Assembly: GCF_030812475.1 (NCBI RefSeq)
Contig: NZ_JAUSSR010000008.1
Coordinates: 281,505-345,504 of the forward strand
Direction of reading: 5' to 3'
Length of the DNA: 64,000 bases
From: Pseudomonas lini
GTDB lineage: Bacteria; Pseudomonadota; Gammaproteobacteria; Pseudomonadales; Pseudomonadaceae
The notes under the pieces are model-generated. The model was not told the origin of the DNA and searched no databases. It saw only the letters and a program-made list of their open reading frames with translations. The position numbers and the translations under genes are program-made. This document shows, piece after piece, positions 18,917 through 27,528 of the stretch (the stretch's first letter is position 1; every line of letters starts with the position of its first letter).

Positions 18917-18990
18917 CTTCGCGAGCAAGCCCGCTCCCACATTTGTCCTGCGAACACAGGTCAATGTGGGAGCGGGCTTGCTCGCGAAGG
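18917..18990. repeat. REP doublet (GTGGGAGCGGGC type)
   Basis: CTTCGCGAGCAAGCCCGCTC faces its inverted copy ending in GAGCGGGCTTGCTCGCGAAGG. The short spacer contains a further CCTGCGAACACAGG dyad. It lies between thiC and cytX, so any read-through mRNA would carry this hairpin. Confidence 0.88.
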
Positions 18991-19047
18991 CGCCAGGCCA
19001 GGCACCGAGTCTCTCAATGACACACTTATCCCTCCGAGATAACACCC

Positions 19048-20340
19048 TTGAGCATTCAACCCAGCACTTATTCCCCCGACATCGCGGTGCCGACCGACAA
19101 ACGTGTCTTCGGCGGTCGCGATCTGTTTTCCCTATGGTTTTCTCTCGGCATCGGCCTGATGGTGCTGCAGACCGGTGCCCTGCTCGCGCCAGGCCTGGGT
19201 TTGTCCGGCTCGCTGCTGGCGATTTTCCTCGGTACCCTGGTCGGCGTTCTGCTGCTGGCCGCCGTCGGCGTGATCGGCAGTGACACCGGCCTGTCGTCGA
19301 TGGCCGCCCTGAAACTCAGCCTCGGCAAACACGGCGCGAGCCTGCCGGCGGTACTGAACCTGCTGCAACTGATCGGATGGGGCTCGTTCGAAATCATCGT
19401 GATGCGCGATGCCGCCAGCCTGTTGGGCGCTCGTGCCTTCAGTGAAGGCAGCCTGCTGTCCAGTCCGCTGCTGTGGACCTTGTTCTTCGGTGGACTGGCG
19501 ACCTTGCTGGCCGTCAGCGGGCCATTGACGTTCGTGCGGCAGATCCTGCGCAAGTGGGGCATCTGGCTGCTGCTGGCCGCATGCATCTGGCTGACCTGGA
19601 ACCTGTTCGCCAAGGCCGATCTGGCCGCGTTGTGGGCGCAGGCCGGTGACGGTTCGATGCCGTTTGCCGTGGGCTTCGACATCGCCATCGCCATGCCGCT
19701 CTCGTGGCTGCCGCTGATTGCCGACTACTCGCGTTTCGGCAAGCGCGCCAAAAATGTGTTCGGCGGTACCGCAATAGGTTTCTTTATCGGTAACTTCTGG
19801 CTGATGAGCCTGGGCGTGGCCTACACCCTGGCGTTCGCGCCGAGCGGTGAAGTCAATGCCTTGCTGTTGGCGCTGGCCGGTGCTGGCCTGGGGATTCCGC
19901 TGCTGCTGATTTTATTGGACGAGTCGGAGAATGCCTTTGCCGATATTCACTCGGCGGCCGTGTCCAGCGGGATTGTGTTGCGCCTGAAAATCGAGCATCT
20001 GGCGTTGGCCATCGGCGTGATCTGCACCTTGATCGCATGCCTGGCGCCACTGGCCCAGTACCAGAACTTCCTGCTGTTGATCGGCTCGGTGTTTGCGCCG
20101 CTGTTCGGCGTAGTGCTGGTGGATCACTTCATCTTGCGCAAGCGTTCCGCGCAAGTGAAGGCAGCCGCATTGCGCTGGCCGGCGCTGCTCGCCTGGCTGG
20201 GCGGGGTGAGCACCTATCACTTGCTGGCCAATCTGTACCCGGATGTCGGCGCAACCCTGCCGGCGCTGGTCCTGGCAGGGCTGCTGCAACTGGTACTGGG
20301 CCGGGCCTTCAGCTACGGCCGGGAAACAGCTCGGGCTTGA
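19048..20340 (+). CDS. cytX: putative hydroxymethylpyrimidine transporter CytX
   Basis: This 430-residue membrane protein of the nucleobase:cation symporter-1 (cytosine permease) family has about twelve hydrophobic segments. PLSWLPLIADYSRFG near residue 215 and a downstream conserved DESENAFADIHS region are typical. Members called CytX are linked to thiamin genes and are thought to import HMP. Here it follows thiC by 165 bp with only a REP doublet between, which supports that role and co-regulation. The start is TTG 19048, with GAGATAAC as a modest ribosome-binding site. Its 3' end overlaps the convergent lipoprotein gene by 32 bp. Confidence 0.85.
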   Translation: MSIQPSTYSPDIAVPTDKRVFGGRDLFSLWFSLGIGLMVLQTGALLAPGLGLSGSLLAIFLGTLVGVLLLAAVGVIGSDTGLSSMAALKLSLGKHGASLPAVLNLLQLIGWGSFEIIVMRDAASLLGARAFSEGSLLSSPLLWTLFFGGLATLLAVSGPLTFVRQILRKWGIWLLLAACIWLTWNLFAKADLAALWAQAGDGSMPFAVGFDIAIAMPLSWLPLIADYSRFGKRAKNVFGGTAIGFFIGNFWLMSLGVAYTLAFAPSGEVNALLLALAGAGLGIPLLLILLDESENAFADIHSAAVSSGIVLRLKIEHLALAIGVICTLIACLAPLAQYQNFLLLIGSVFAPLFGVVLVDHFILRKRSAQVKAAALRWPALLAWLGGVSTYHLLANLYPDVGATLPALVLAGLLQLVLGRAFSYGRETARA

Positions 20341-21055
20341 GAATGCCGTTCAGGCGAGGGTAGGGGATCTTCAGTTCGACGTGACCCAGCGCGTAAGGCG
20401 CAATGGTGCTCACTTCGTACTTGAGGATCACCCCGCCATACGTCAGTGCCACGTTCTGGGTCTTGACGAAGGGCCAGCTTTTCACAAATTCCGGTTCCTG
20501 GTCGAGCTTGGTACTGATCAGCCAGCTGTTGTGCGCGACTTGCGCGGCTTTCCAGAACGCTTCTTCCTGCCCCGGCACCAGCATGTCCGACAGGGTCAGC
20601 ACCTTGTGCTGCTGGCGCGAATAGTTGATGAAGCTACGGCCCGGCGTGCCGTGGGCACCGCCGGTGTCCAGGTAGCTGGAAAACTCGACGATCACCAAGC
20701 CGTCATGCTGCTCACGTACCTTGGCTTGCAGGTAGCTGCTGTGACGCGGGCCGGCACTGCTCAGAAATTGCTCGCGATACGCGGCCAGAGTCGGCGCCAC
20801 CGGTGCGTCGGGCGAGGTGCGGGTCATTTGCAGCAAGCGTTTTTCGATGATGCCATCCAGTGCTGGTTCGGCCGGGAAGCGCAGGGTGTCGATGTTCACC
20901 AACGGGCAGTCCTGGCTGGTGCAGCCCGGTTTCAGCTGTTCGGAGGCATCGCGGGTAGTTTCCAGCGGTGCCCGGTAGCTGGGCTGGAACAGACTCTGGC
21001 AGGCGCCCAGGGTCAGGGCGATTGCAGCCACGGAGGCGATTTTAAAAAGCGACAT
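20309..21055 (-). CDS. lipoprotein with DUF3298/RsiV-like C-terminal domain
   Basis: The product has 248 residues. A lipoprotein signal ends LTLGAC, with the lipidated Cys at residue 19. The C-terminal part (SFINYSRQQHKVLTLSDMLV, then APYALGHVELKIPY) matches the DUF3298/RsiV-type domain of exported proteins. Role unknown; RsiV binds lysozyme in Bacillus, but that cannot be transferred here. ATG 21055 opens the signal peptide. It corresponds to P. aeruginosa PA4972 by position. It is convergent with cytX (32-bp coding overlap) and divergent from nudF. Confidence 0.78.
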   Translation of the reverse strand: MSLFKIASVAAIALTLGACQSLFQPSYRAPLETTRDASEQLKPGCTSQDCPLVNIDTLRFPAEPALDGIIEKRLLQMTRTSPDAPVAPTLAAYREQFLSSAGPRHSSYLQAKVREQHDGLVIVEFSSYLDTGGAHGTPGRSFINYSRQQHKVLTLSDMLVPGQEEAFWKAAQVAHNSWLISTKLDQEPEFVKSWPFVKTQNVALTYGGVILKYEVSTIAPYALGHVELKIPYPRLNGILKPELFPGRS

Positions 21056-21261
21056 GGGCGTCCTTCATAAAACAGGGAAAGGCAAAAAGTTACCCGCTTC
21101 GACTCTCGGCGCAGGAATCAGTTCGCCACTAAGCTAATTAGAGTTGGTTTCACCCTCACCGTCTATCCCGCTCGCTGGAAAGGGGCTGCATCAAAGGTCA
21201 CAGGCGCGTTAGGATGGCGCGAAGTCGAGGCTGGAGCCTCGGTGTAGAAACGAGGATTGTC

Positions 21262-21879
21262 ATGACTGATTTTGCCAACGCCATTCCGACCGCCGTTGAG
21301 ATCGTTCGGCGCGAAAAGTGCTTCGAGGGCTTTTACAAACTCGACCGCGTGCACTTGCGCCACGAATTGTTCGCCGGTGGCATGAGTCGCGAGATCAGTC
21401 GTGAAGTGTTTGTGCGCCATGACGCCGTGTGCGTGCTGCCTTACGATCCGCAGCGCGACGAAGTGGTGTTGATCGAGCAGTTTCGCGTCGGCGCCATGGG
21501 CAAGATCGACAATCCGTGGCTGGTCGAGCTGGTCGCTGGTCTGATCGATAAGGATGAAGAACCGGAAGAAGTTGCTCACCGCGAAGCGCAGGAGGAAGCT
21601 GGGCTTGTATTCGGGGCGCTTTGGCCGATGACCAAATATTTTCCATCGCCGGGCGGCAGCAATGAATTCGTGCATTTGTACCTGGGGCGCTGCGACAGCG
21701 CCGGGGTCGGCGGCCTGCATGGGCTGGAGGAAGAAGCAGAAGATATCCGCGTCACGGTCTGGGCCTTCGAAGACGCCCTGCAGGCCGTACGCGACGGGCA
21801 AATTGCCAACGCGGCCAGCATCATTGCCTTGCAATGGCTAGCTTTGAACCGCGCTGAAGTGAGGGGGTTATGGTCGTAA
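21262..21879 (+). CDS. nudF: ADP-ribose pyrophosphatase NudF
   Basis: This 205-residue Nudix hydrolase has a perfect Nudix box, G-LIDKD-E...RE-AQ-EEAGL, at about residues 95-117. The ADP-ribose pyrophosphatase subfamily is indicated by the NPWLVELVAGLID context and the following YFPSPGGSNE region. It cleaves ADP-ribose to AMP and ribose 5-phosphate. ATG 21262 has GAGG seven bases upstream. It overlaps the next gene by 10 bp, opening a run of coupled genes that leads to parC. Confidence 0.92.
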   Translation: MTDFANAIPTAVEIVRREKCFEGFYKLDRVHLRHELFAGGMSREISREVFVRHDAVCVLPYDPQRDEVVLIEQFRVGAMGKIDNPWLVELVAGLIDKDEEPEEVAHREAQEEAGLVFGALWPMTKYFPSPGGSNEFVHLYLGRCDSAGVGGLHGLEEEAEDIRVTVWAFEDALQAVRDGQIANAASIIALQWLALNRAEVRGLWS

Positions 21880-22322
21880 ACAAGCTGCGCGATCGCTATC
21901 GGGTAGACCTGGCAGGGCTGCAAGCGTCCTGCGAGGCCAACTACGCGCGCCTCATGCGACTGTTGCCGGACATGCGCAACGAGCCCGAGGCGCGGCGCAT
22001 TGCCGTGACCCATGGCGACCAGATGCTCGGCGTACTGGCCCTGGAGGTGCTGCAGGTCTGTCCGTACACCACGACCCTGCAAGTGCGCCAGGAACACAGC
22101 CTGCCCTGGCTGCCGGTGCCACAACTGGAAGTTCAGGTCTATCACGACGCGTGCATGGCCGAAGTGGTCAGCGCCGAACATGCACGACGCTTTCGCGGCA
22201 TCTATCCTTACCCGAACGCCGCGATGCACCAGCCCGACGAAAAGGCCCAGCTGAATATGTTCCTGGGCGAATGGCTGAGCCATTGCCTGGCTTGCGGGCA
22301 CGAGTATGCGGTTGTGCGCTGA
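21870..22322 (+). CDS. DUF1249 family protein
   Basis: This 150-residue soluble protein has no signal peptide. It contains the conserved SCEANYARLMRLLPDMR start and the YHDACMAEV...HARRFRGIYPYPN block near residue 90 of DUF1249 proteins (E. coli YqiB-like), and a C-terminal Cys pair (HCLACGHE). Function unknown. It lies between nudF and cpdA in the arrangement found in E. coli (nudF-yqiB-cpdA-yqiA-parE), and overlaps nudF by 10 bp, indicating coupled expression. Confidence 0.88.
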   Translation: MVVNKLRDRYRVDLAGLQASCEANYARLMRLLPDMRNEPEARRIAVTHGDQMLGVLALEVLQVCPYTTTLQVRQEHSLPWLPVPQLEVQVYHDACMAEVVSAEHARRFRGIYPYPNAAMHQPDEKAQLNMFLGEWLSHCLACGHEYAVVR

Positions 22323-22419
22323 CGTGAACGGCGTCAGGTTTACCGTTTCCCCTTTTGGTCGTCCCCCAGCATAATTGCGGCACTCATCCATCCCCGTGAT
22401 CACGCCCCGGGAGAACGCC

Positions 22420-23235
22420 TTGCCACGCGTATCCACATTGACAACCGCCGATCCGGCGTTGCTGGTACAACTCTCCGACAGCCATCTGTTTGCCGAGGCG
22501 GCTGGCACATTGCTGGGCATGAACACCCTTGACAGCCTGCAACGCGTCATCGAGCTGGTCCGCCTGCAACAGCCACGGATCGATCTGATCGTTGCCAGTG
22601 GCGATATTTCCCAGGACGGGACGCTGGAGTCCTATCAGCAGTTCCGCGACCTGACCCGCCAGCTCGATGCTCCGGCGCGCTGGATTCCCGGCAATCACGA
22701 CGAGCCGCGGATCATGGCTGAAGCGGCCGTGCAGAGTGCATTGCTCGAGCCCGTGGTGGATGTCGGTAACTGGCGAGTCACGTTGCTCGATTCGGCAGTG
22801 CCGGGCTCGGTGCCGGGGTATCTGGAAGACGAACAGTTGCAGTTGCTGGCCCGCGCGCTGAGCGAGGCGCCGGAAAGGCATCATCTGGTGTGCCTGCACC
22901 ACCATCCGGTGGCCATTGGCTGTGCGTGGATGGAGCCGATAGGATTGCGTAATCCAGAGGCGCTGTTTTCGGTTCTGGATCGATTCCCGCAGGTGCGTGC
23001 TGTTTTGTGGGGGCATGTTCATCAAGAAATCGACCGGGAGCGTAATGGCGTGCGGTTGATTGCATCGCCGTCGACCTGCATCCAGTTCGAACCGGGGAGC
23101 GATGATTTCAAGGTGGGGGAGCAGGCGCCGGGGTATCGGTGGTTGCGGCTTATGCCCGATGGCGAGCTCGAAACCGGCGTGGAGCGCGTGACAGGCTTCG
23201 AGTTCCAGGTCGATTACGGCTCTGACGGCTACTGA
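22420..23235 (+). CDS. cpdA: 3',5'-cyclic-AMP phosphodiesterase CpdA
   Basis: The 271-residue metallophosphoesterase has all class III cNMP phosphodiesterase motifs in order: QLSDSHLF, SGDISQDG, PGNHDE, HHHPV and GHVHQE. They ligate a dinuclear metal site. It hydrolyses cAMP and so sets Vfr/CRP activity. TTG 22420 is chosen because GGGAG lies seven bases upstream and the length matches the P. aeruginosa enzyme; another TTG at 22375 lacks a ribosome-binding site. About 100 bp separate it from the DUF1249 gene. Confidence 0.92.
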   Translation: MPRVSTLTTADPALLVQLSDSHLFAEAAGTLLGMNTLDSLQRVIELVRLQQPRIDLIVASGDISQDGTLESYQQFRDLTRQLDAPARWIPGNHDEPRIMAEAAVQSALLEPVVDVGNWRVTLLDSAVPGSVPGYLEDEQLQLLARALSEAPERHHLVCLHHHPVAIGCAWMEPIGLRNPEALFSVLDRFPQVRAVLWGHVHQEIDRERNGVRLIASPSTCIQFEPGSDDFKVGEQAPGYRWLRLMPDGELETGVERVTGFEFQVDYGSDGY

Positions 23236-23263
23236 CACCTTTCCTGCTGATGTCCCCGTTCCC

Positions 23264-23365
23264 CTGTAGGAGCTGGCTTGCCAGCGAAGGTCGTCAACGA
23301 TAATGCGTGTATGCCTGAATGAACGCGTCGTCCTTGAGTGCATCGCTGGCAAGCCAGCTCCTACA
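23264..23365. repeat. long REP doublet with conserved spacer
   Basis: CTGTAGGAGCTGGCTTGCC faces its inverted copy. The segment 23284-23365 is 82 nt and matches unit 9034-9115 at 78 positions, including the spacer GCGAAGGTCGTCAACGATAA. It lies between cpdA and yqiA. Confidence 0.9.
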
Positions 23366-23456
23366 AGGGATCGCGTTCTTTCCGAAGTTGATGGCACCCA
23401 ACACCCCCCGACACCCTGTAAACTGCGCCTCTTTACCCGACGCACAGGGAGCTCCA

Positions 23457-24065
23457 ATGTCCGGTTCGATCCTTTATATCCACGGCTTCAACAGCGCGCC
23501 GGCGTCGAACAAGGCCACTCGGTTGATCCAGGTGATGGACCAACTGGGCTTGAGCGATCAGTTGCGCGTTCCGTACTTGCATCACCATCCTCGTGAGGCC
23601 ATCGGTCAGCTGGAGCAGGCGATAGAGGAGCTCGGACGGCCATTGCTGGTCGGCAGCTCACTCGGCGGCTACTATGCGACTCACTTGGCCGAGCGCCATG
23701 GCCTCAAGGCTCTGTTGATCAACCCTGCCGTCAGTCCGCACCGGATGTTCGACGGGTATCTGGGGGCGCAGAAAAACCTGTACACCGACGAGGCCTGGGA
23801 ATTGACCCACGATCACGTGACGGCCCTGGCCGAGCTGGAAGTGGCGGCGCCCCAGGATCCGCAACGCTTTCAGGTGTGGTTGCAAACCGGCGATGAAACG
23901 CTGGATTACCGCCTCGCCCAGCAGTATTACCGGGCCTGTGCCTTGCGCATCCAGGCCGGCGGCGACCATGGGTTCCAGGGTTTTGCCGAGCAGCTGCCGG
24001 CAATGCTGAGTTTTGCCGGCATCGGCGCAGATTTGTATCAGGCGATTGACTTCACTGCACTGTGA
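23457..24065 (+). CDS. yqiA: YqiA family alpha/beta-hydrolase esterase
   Basis: This 202-residue protein has the UPF0227/YqiA pattern: ILYIHGFNSAPASNKA at the N-terminus, the nucleophile elbow GSSLGGYYA near residue 66, and a late GGDHGFQGF motif carrying the catalytic His near residue 165. E. coli YqiA is an esterase with acyl-CoA activity in vitro; the natural substrate is unknown. ATG 23457 has GGGAG six bases upstream. It lies 41 bp before parE, the conserved order. Confidence 0.9.
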   Translation: MSGSILYIHGFNSAPASNKATRLIQVMDQLGLSDQLRVPYLHHHPREAIGQLEQAIEELGRPLLVGSSLGGYYATHLAERHGLKALLINPAVSPHRMFDGYLGAQKNLYTDEAWELTHDHVTALAELEVAAPQDPQRFQVWLQTGDETLDYRLAQQYYRACALRIQAGGDHGFQGFAEQLPAMLSFAGIGADLYQAIDFTAL

Positions 24066-24106
24066 GTCATCGCCCCTTTTCACAAAACATTTGACGACGA
24101 GACCCC

Positions 24107-26011
24107 ATGGCCACTCCCAGCGCTAGCTCTTATAACGCAGACGCCATCGAAGTCCTCTCGGGCCTCGACCCGGTGCGCAAACGCCCCGGCATGTACACCG
24201 ACACCAGTCGGCCGAACCACCTCGCCCAGGAAGTCATCGACAACAGCGTCGACGAAGCCTTGGCCGGGCATGCGACTTCGGTGCAGGTCATCCTGCACGC
24301 CGATCATTCCCTGGAAGTCAGCGATGACGGCCGTGGCATGCCGGTGGACATTCACGCCGAAGAAGGCGTATCGGGTGTCGAGCTGATCCTCACCAAGCTC
24401 CATGCCGGCGGCAAGTTTTCCAACAAGAACTACCAGTTCTCCGGCGGTCTGCACGGGGTGGGTATTTCGGTGGTCAACGCCTTGTCGACAGAAGTCCGGG
24501 TGCGCGTAAAGCGTGACGGCAATGAATACCAGATGACCTTCGGCGACGGTTACAAGAAAACCGAACTGGAAGTGATCGGCACCGTCGGCAAACGCAACAC
24601 CGGCACCAGCGTGTTCTTCGCGCCGGACCCGAAGTACTTCGATTCCCCGAAATTCTCCATCAGCCGCCTCAAGCATGTGCTCAAGGCCAAGGCTGTTCTG
24701 TGCCCGGGGCTGCTGGTCAGTTTTGAAGACAAGGCCACCGGCGAGAAGGTCGAGTGGCATTACGAGGACGGCCTGCGTTCCTATCTGGTCGACGCCGTCA
24801 GCGAATTCGAACGCCTGCCCGACGAGCCGTTCTGCGGCAGCCTGGCCGGCAACAAAGAAGCGGTCGACTGGGCGCTGCTGTGGTTGCCGGAGGGCGGCGA
24901 CAGCGTCCAGGAAAGTTATGTCAACCTGATCCCGACGGCCCAGGGCGGTACTCACGTCAACGGGTTGCGTCAGGGCTTGCTCGACGCCATGCGCGAGTTC
25001 TGCGAGTTCCGCAGCCTGCTGCCGCGGGGCGTGAAGCTGGCGCCGGAAGACGTCTGGGAGCGCATCGCCTTCGTCCTGTCGATGAAAATGCAGGAGCCAC
25101 AATTTTCCGGCCAGACCAAAGAGCGCCTGTCGTCCCGTGAAGCGGCGGCGTTCGTTTCCGGGGTGGTCAAGGACGCGTTCAGCCTGTGGCTCAACGCCAA
25201 CCCGGAAACCGGCATGCTGCTGGCGGAGCTGGCGATCAACAACGCCGGCCGTCGCCTGAAGGCCAGCAAGAAGGTTGAGCGCAAGCGCATCACGGCGGGG
25301 CCGGCATTGCCGGGCAAACTCGCCGACTGCGCCGGGCAGGACCCGATGCGTTCCGAGCTGTTTCTGGTGGAAGGTGACTCCGCCGGCGGTTCGGCCAAGC
25401 AGGCGCGGGACAAAGAATTCCAGGCTATCCTGCCGTTACGCGGCAAGATCCTGAACACCTGGGAAGTCGACGGCAGCGAAGTGCTGGCCAGCCAGGAAGT
25501 GCACAACATCGCCGTGGCCATCGGCGTCGACCCGGGCGCGGCGGATATGAGCCAGCTGCGTTACGGCAAGATCTGTATCCTCGCCGACGCCGATTCCGAC
25601 GGTTTGCACATCGCCACGTTGCTCTGCGCGTTGTTCGTCCAGCATTTCCGCCCGTTGGTGGATGCCGGTCACGTCTACGTCGCGATGCCGCCGCTGTACC
25701 GCATCGACCTGGGTAAAGAGATCTACTATGCCCTGGACGAAGCCGAGCGCGATGGCATCCTCGATCGCCTGGTGGCCGAGAAGAAACGGGGCAAGCCCCA
25801 GGTCACCCGATTCAAGGGGCTGGGTGAAATGAACCCGCCGCAGCTGCGCGAAACCACCATGGACCCGAACACCCGGCGCCTGGTGCAGCTGACGCTGGAC
25901 GATTTCGAAGCGACCTCGGAAATGATGGACATGTTGCTGGCGAAGAAACGCGCCGGCGACCGCAAGTCCTGGCTGGAATCCAAGGGCAACCTGGCCGAGG
26001 TTCTGGGCTGA
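24107..26011 (+). CDS. parE: DNA topoisomerase IV subunit B ParE
   Basis: This 634-residue ATPase subunit of topoisomerase IV decatenates daughter chromosomes together with ParC. The GHKL ATP site is visible in EVIDNSVDEALAGHA and DDGRGMPVDIH, with SGGLHGVGISVVNAL for the lid. The TOPRIM domain has LVEGDSAGGSAKQARD near residue 423 and DADSDGLH near 497. The quinolone-region LPLRGKILNTWEV looks like the wild-type sequence. Its stop overlaps the start of the next gene (TGATG). Confidence 0.97.
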   Translation: MATPSASSYNADAIEVLSGLDPVRKRPGMYTDTSRPNHLAQEVIDNSVDEALAGHATSVQVILHADHSLEVSDDGRGMPVDIHAEEGVSGVELILTKLHAGGKFSNKNYQFSGGLHGVGISVVNALSTEVRVRVKRDGNEYQMTFGDGYKKTELEVIGTVGKRNTGTSVFFAPDPKYFDSPKFSISRLKHVLKAKAVLCPGLLVSFEDKATGEKVEWHYEDGLRSYLVDAVSEFERLPDEPFCGSLAGNKEAVDWALLWLPEGGDSVQESYVNLIPTAQGGTHVNGLRQGLLDAMREFCEFRSLLPRGVKLAPEDVWERIAFVLSMKMQEPQFSGQTKERLSSREAAAFVSGVVKDAFSLWLNANPETGMLLAELAINNAGRRLKASKKVERKRITAGPALPGKLADCAGQDPMRSELFLVEGDSAGGSAKQARDKEFQAILPLRGKILNTWEVDGSEVLASQEVHNIAVAIGVDPGAADMSQLRYGKICILADADSDGLHIATLLCALFVQHFRPLVDAGHVYVAMPPLYRIDLGKEIYYALDEAERDGILDRLVAEKKRGKPQVTRFKGLGEMNPPQLRETTMDPNTRRLVQLTLDDFEATSEMMDMLLAKKRAGDRKSWLESKGNLAEVLG

Positions 26012-27000
26012 TGTGCCGAGGCTTTGCCTTGGTATGTGCGTTGCTGCTGACCTCGATGACGGTGGCTGCGCAGTCGGCGCCAGAGTTGCGGCTGTTATCC
26101 GAGCATGCCGTCGATGGCATGCGCGGCGGCAACCTGTCCGGGCTGGCCCGGTGCGGCAAGGATTTGTGGAGCGTATCCGACCGGGACGATGAACAGATTT
26201 ACCTACTCGATACCCGTGACCCTGTCTGGCAAGCCGAACCCGTGCACATCGATGTGCCAGCGGTGCCGGACAGCGGCTTGCCCTGGGGGCTGCGTTCGCG
26301 GACCTGGGCGGCCTCGTTGGCCCGTGGCGGCGACCTGGATTTCGAAGGCATCACCTGCGACAACGCCGGTAATCGCTACATTGTCAGCGAATCTCATGGA
26401 GCGGTGCTGCAAGTGCCCCCAGCGGGACCCGCCTCCTGGCTGAAAATCTCGCCGATCCTGATTCGTGAAGCACGCGCCAGCGGCATGTTGCTGAAATTCA
26501 ATGCGCTGTTCGAAGGCCTGGCGATCAGTCCTGAAGGTGATCAATTGTGGCTGGCCGCCGAGCGTGAAAGCCGCGGGTTGCTATTGATCAAGCGCCAACA
26601 AACCCTCTGGGACTGCGATGGGGGTTGTGTGCTGCTGAGTGAGGCCGGGATGGAAATGCAGCCGGCACAATTTCCCGGCGCCAGGGCGGTGCCGCGGGAC
26701 TTCGCCGACCTGTCATTGTTCGACGGCAAGTTGTTCACCCTCGAACGCAATGTCTTCGAGATATGCCGCCGGGACGCGCAGACTGCCAAGGTCGAGCGCT
26801 GCTGGTCATATGCCGCCGAGGCGTTGCAGGAAAACCGGCGTTATCCACAGGCCTTTGGGCTGGAAGAAGCATTGATCGTGGACGCCGACGGTGCCTGGAT
26901 CGGCATCGACAACAACAACGGTATACGCGCCGATGGCGAGGTCCGTCCGATCATCATGCGCTTTGCCGCGCCTGAGGGTGGCTGGAGTGCCAGGTCATGA
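26011..27000 (+). CDS. exported esterase-like-activity-of-phytase domain protein
   Basis: The 329-residue product starts with a signal peptide (CALLLTSMTVAAQS, cleavage near residue 21). The rest resembles the phytase-like esterase family (PF13449 type), with LSGLARCGKDLWSVSDRDD, GGDLDFEGITCDN and FEGLAISPEGDQLW repeats that suggest a beta-propeller. It should act in the periplasm; the substrate is unknown. The start overlaps the parE stop (TGATG) and its stop overlaps the next start (ATGA). Homologues sit at the same place in P. aeruginosa (PA4966). Confidence 0.82.
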   Translation: MCRGFALVCALLLTSMTVAAQSAPELRLLSEHAVDGMRGGNLSGLARCGKDLWSVSDRDDEQIYLLDTRDPVWQAEPVHIDVPAVPDSGLPWGLRSRTWAASLARGGDLDFEGITCDNAGNRYIVSESHGAVLQVPPAGPASWLKISPILIREARASGMLLKFNALFEGLAISPEGDQLWLAAERESRGLLLIKRQQTLWDCDGGCVLLSEAGMEMQPAQFPGARAVPRDFADLSLFDGKLFTLERNVFEICRRDAQTAKVERCWSYAAEALQENRRYPQAFGLEEALIVDADGAWIGIDNNNGIRADGEVRPIIMRFAAPEGGWSARS

Positions 27001-27521
27001 GTCAGCAGCCGCCGGGCAAGCGCATCGGCCGCGTATTGATGGTGCTGGCCTGGTGCGCCGCGCTGTTTCTGGCCACGCGGTTTTTCGGGCAATGGGAGCA
27101 GCGCCAGCAGAATCCCAACGTCGTGGTCAGCTCGGAACAGGGCGAAGGTTTTATCGAAGTGAAGCTTGCCAGCAACAATCAGGGACATTTTGTCGCCAGC
27201 GGCCAGATCAACGGTCAGCCGGTGGACCTCATGCTCGATACCGGGGCAACCGATGTGGCGATACCCGGCGGTATGGCCGAAAGACTGAAACTGGAAAAGG
27301 GCTTCCCGGTGACCTTGAGCACGGCCAGCGGTCGTGCCGAGGGCTATCGAACCCGTATCGACCGCCTGCAACTGGGCGACATTGTGCTGCGTGATGTGCG
27401 CGCCCTCGTCGTACCAGGCCTGGAAGGCAATCAAGTGCTGCTCGGTATGAGCGCGCTGAACAAACTTGAATTTACCCAGCGCGGTGGCACCATGCTGCTG
27501 CGCCAGACAACGAACCAATGA
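26997..27521 (+). CDS. membrane-anchored retropepsin-like aspartic protease
   Basis: The 174-residue product has one N-terminal membrane helix (VLMVLAWCAALFLATRFF) and a periplasmic single-lobe aspartic protease domain. The catalytic motif LMLDTGATDVAIPGG lies near residues 79-93. A later hydrophobic-Gly motif (QVLLGMSALNKLEF) completes the retropepsin fold. Such single-lobe enzymes work as dimers. Its substrate is unknown. The start overlaps the previous stop (ATGA), and parC begins 7 bp after its stop. Confidence 0.88.
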   Translation: MSQQPPGKRIGRVLMVLAWCAALFLATRFFGQWEQRQQNPNVVVSSEQGEGFIEVKLASNNQGHFVASGQINGQPVDLMLDTGATDVAIPGGMAERLKLEKGFPVTLSTASGRAEGYRTRIDRLQLGDIVLRDVRALVVPGLEGNQVLLGMSALNKLEFTQRGGTMLLRQTTNQ

Positions 27522-27528
27522 GGCCCGC

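Noticed and set aside
23303..23456. Coding extension upstream of yqiA
   Set aside because: It would translate a REP; the GGGAG site and conserved N-terminus set the start at 23457.
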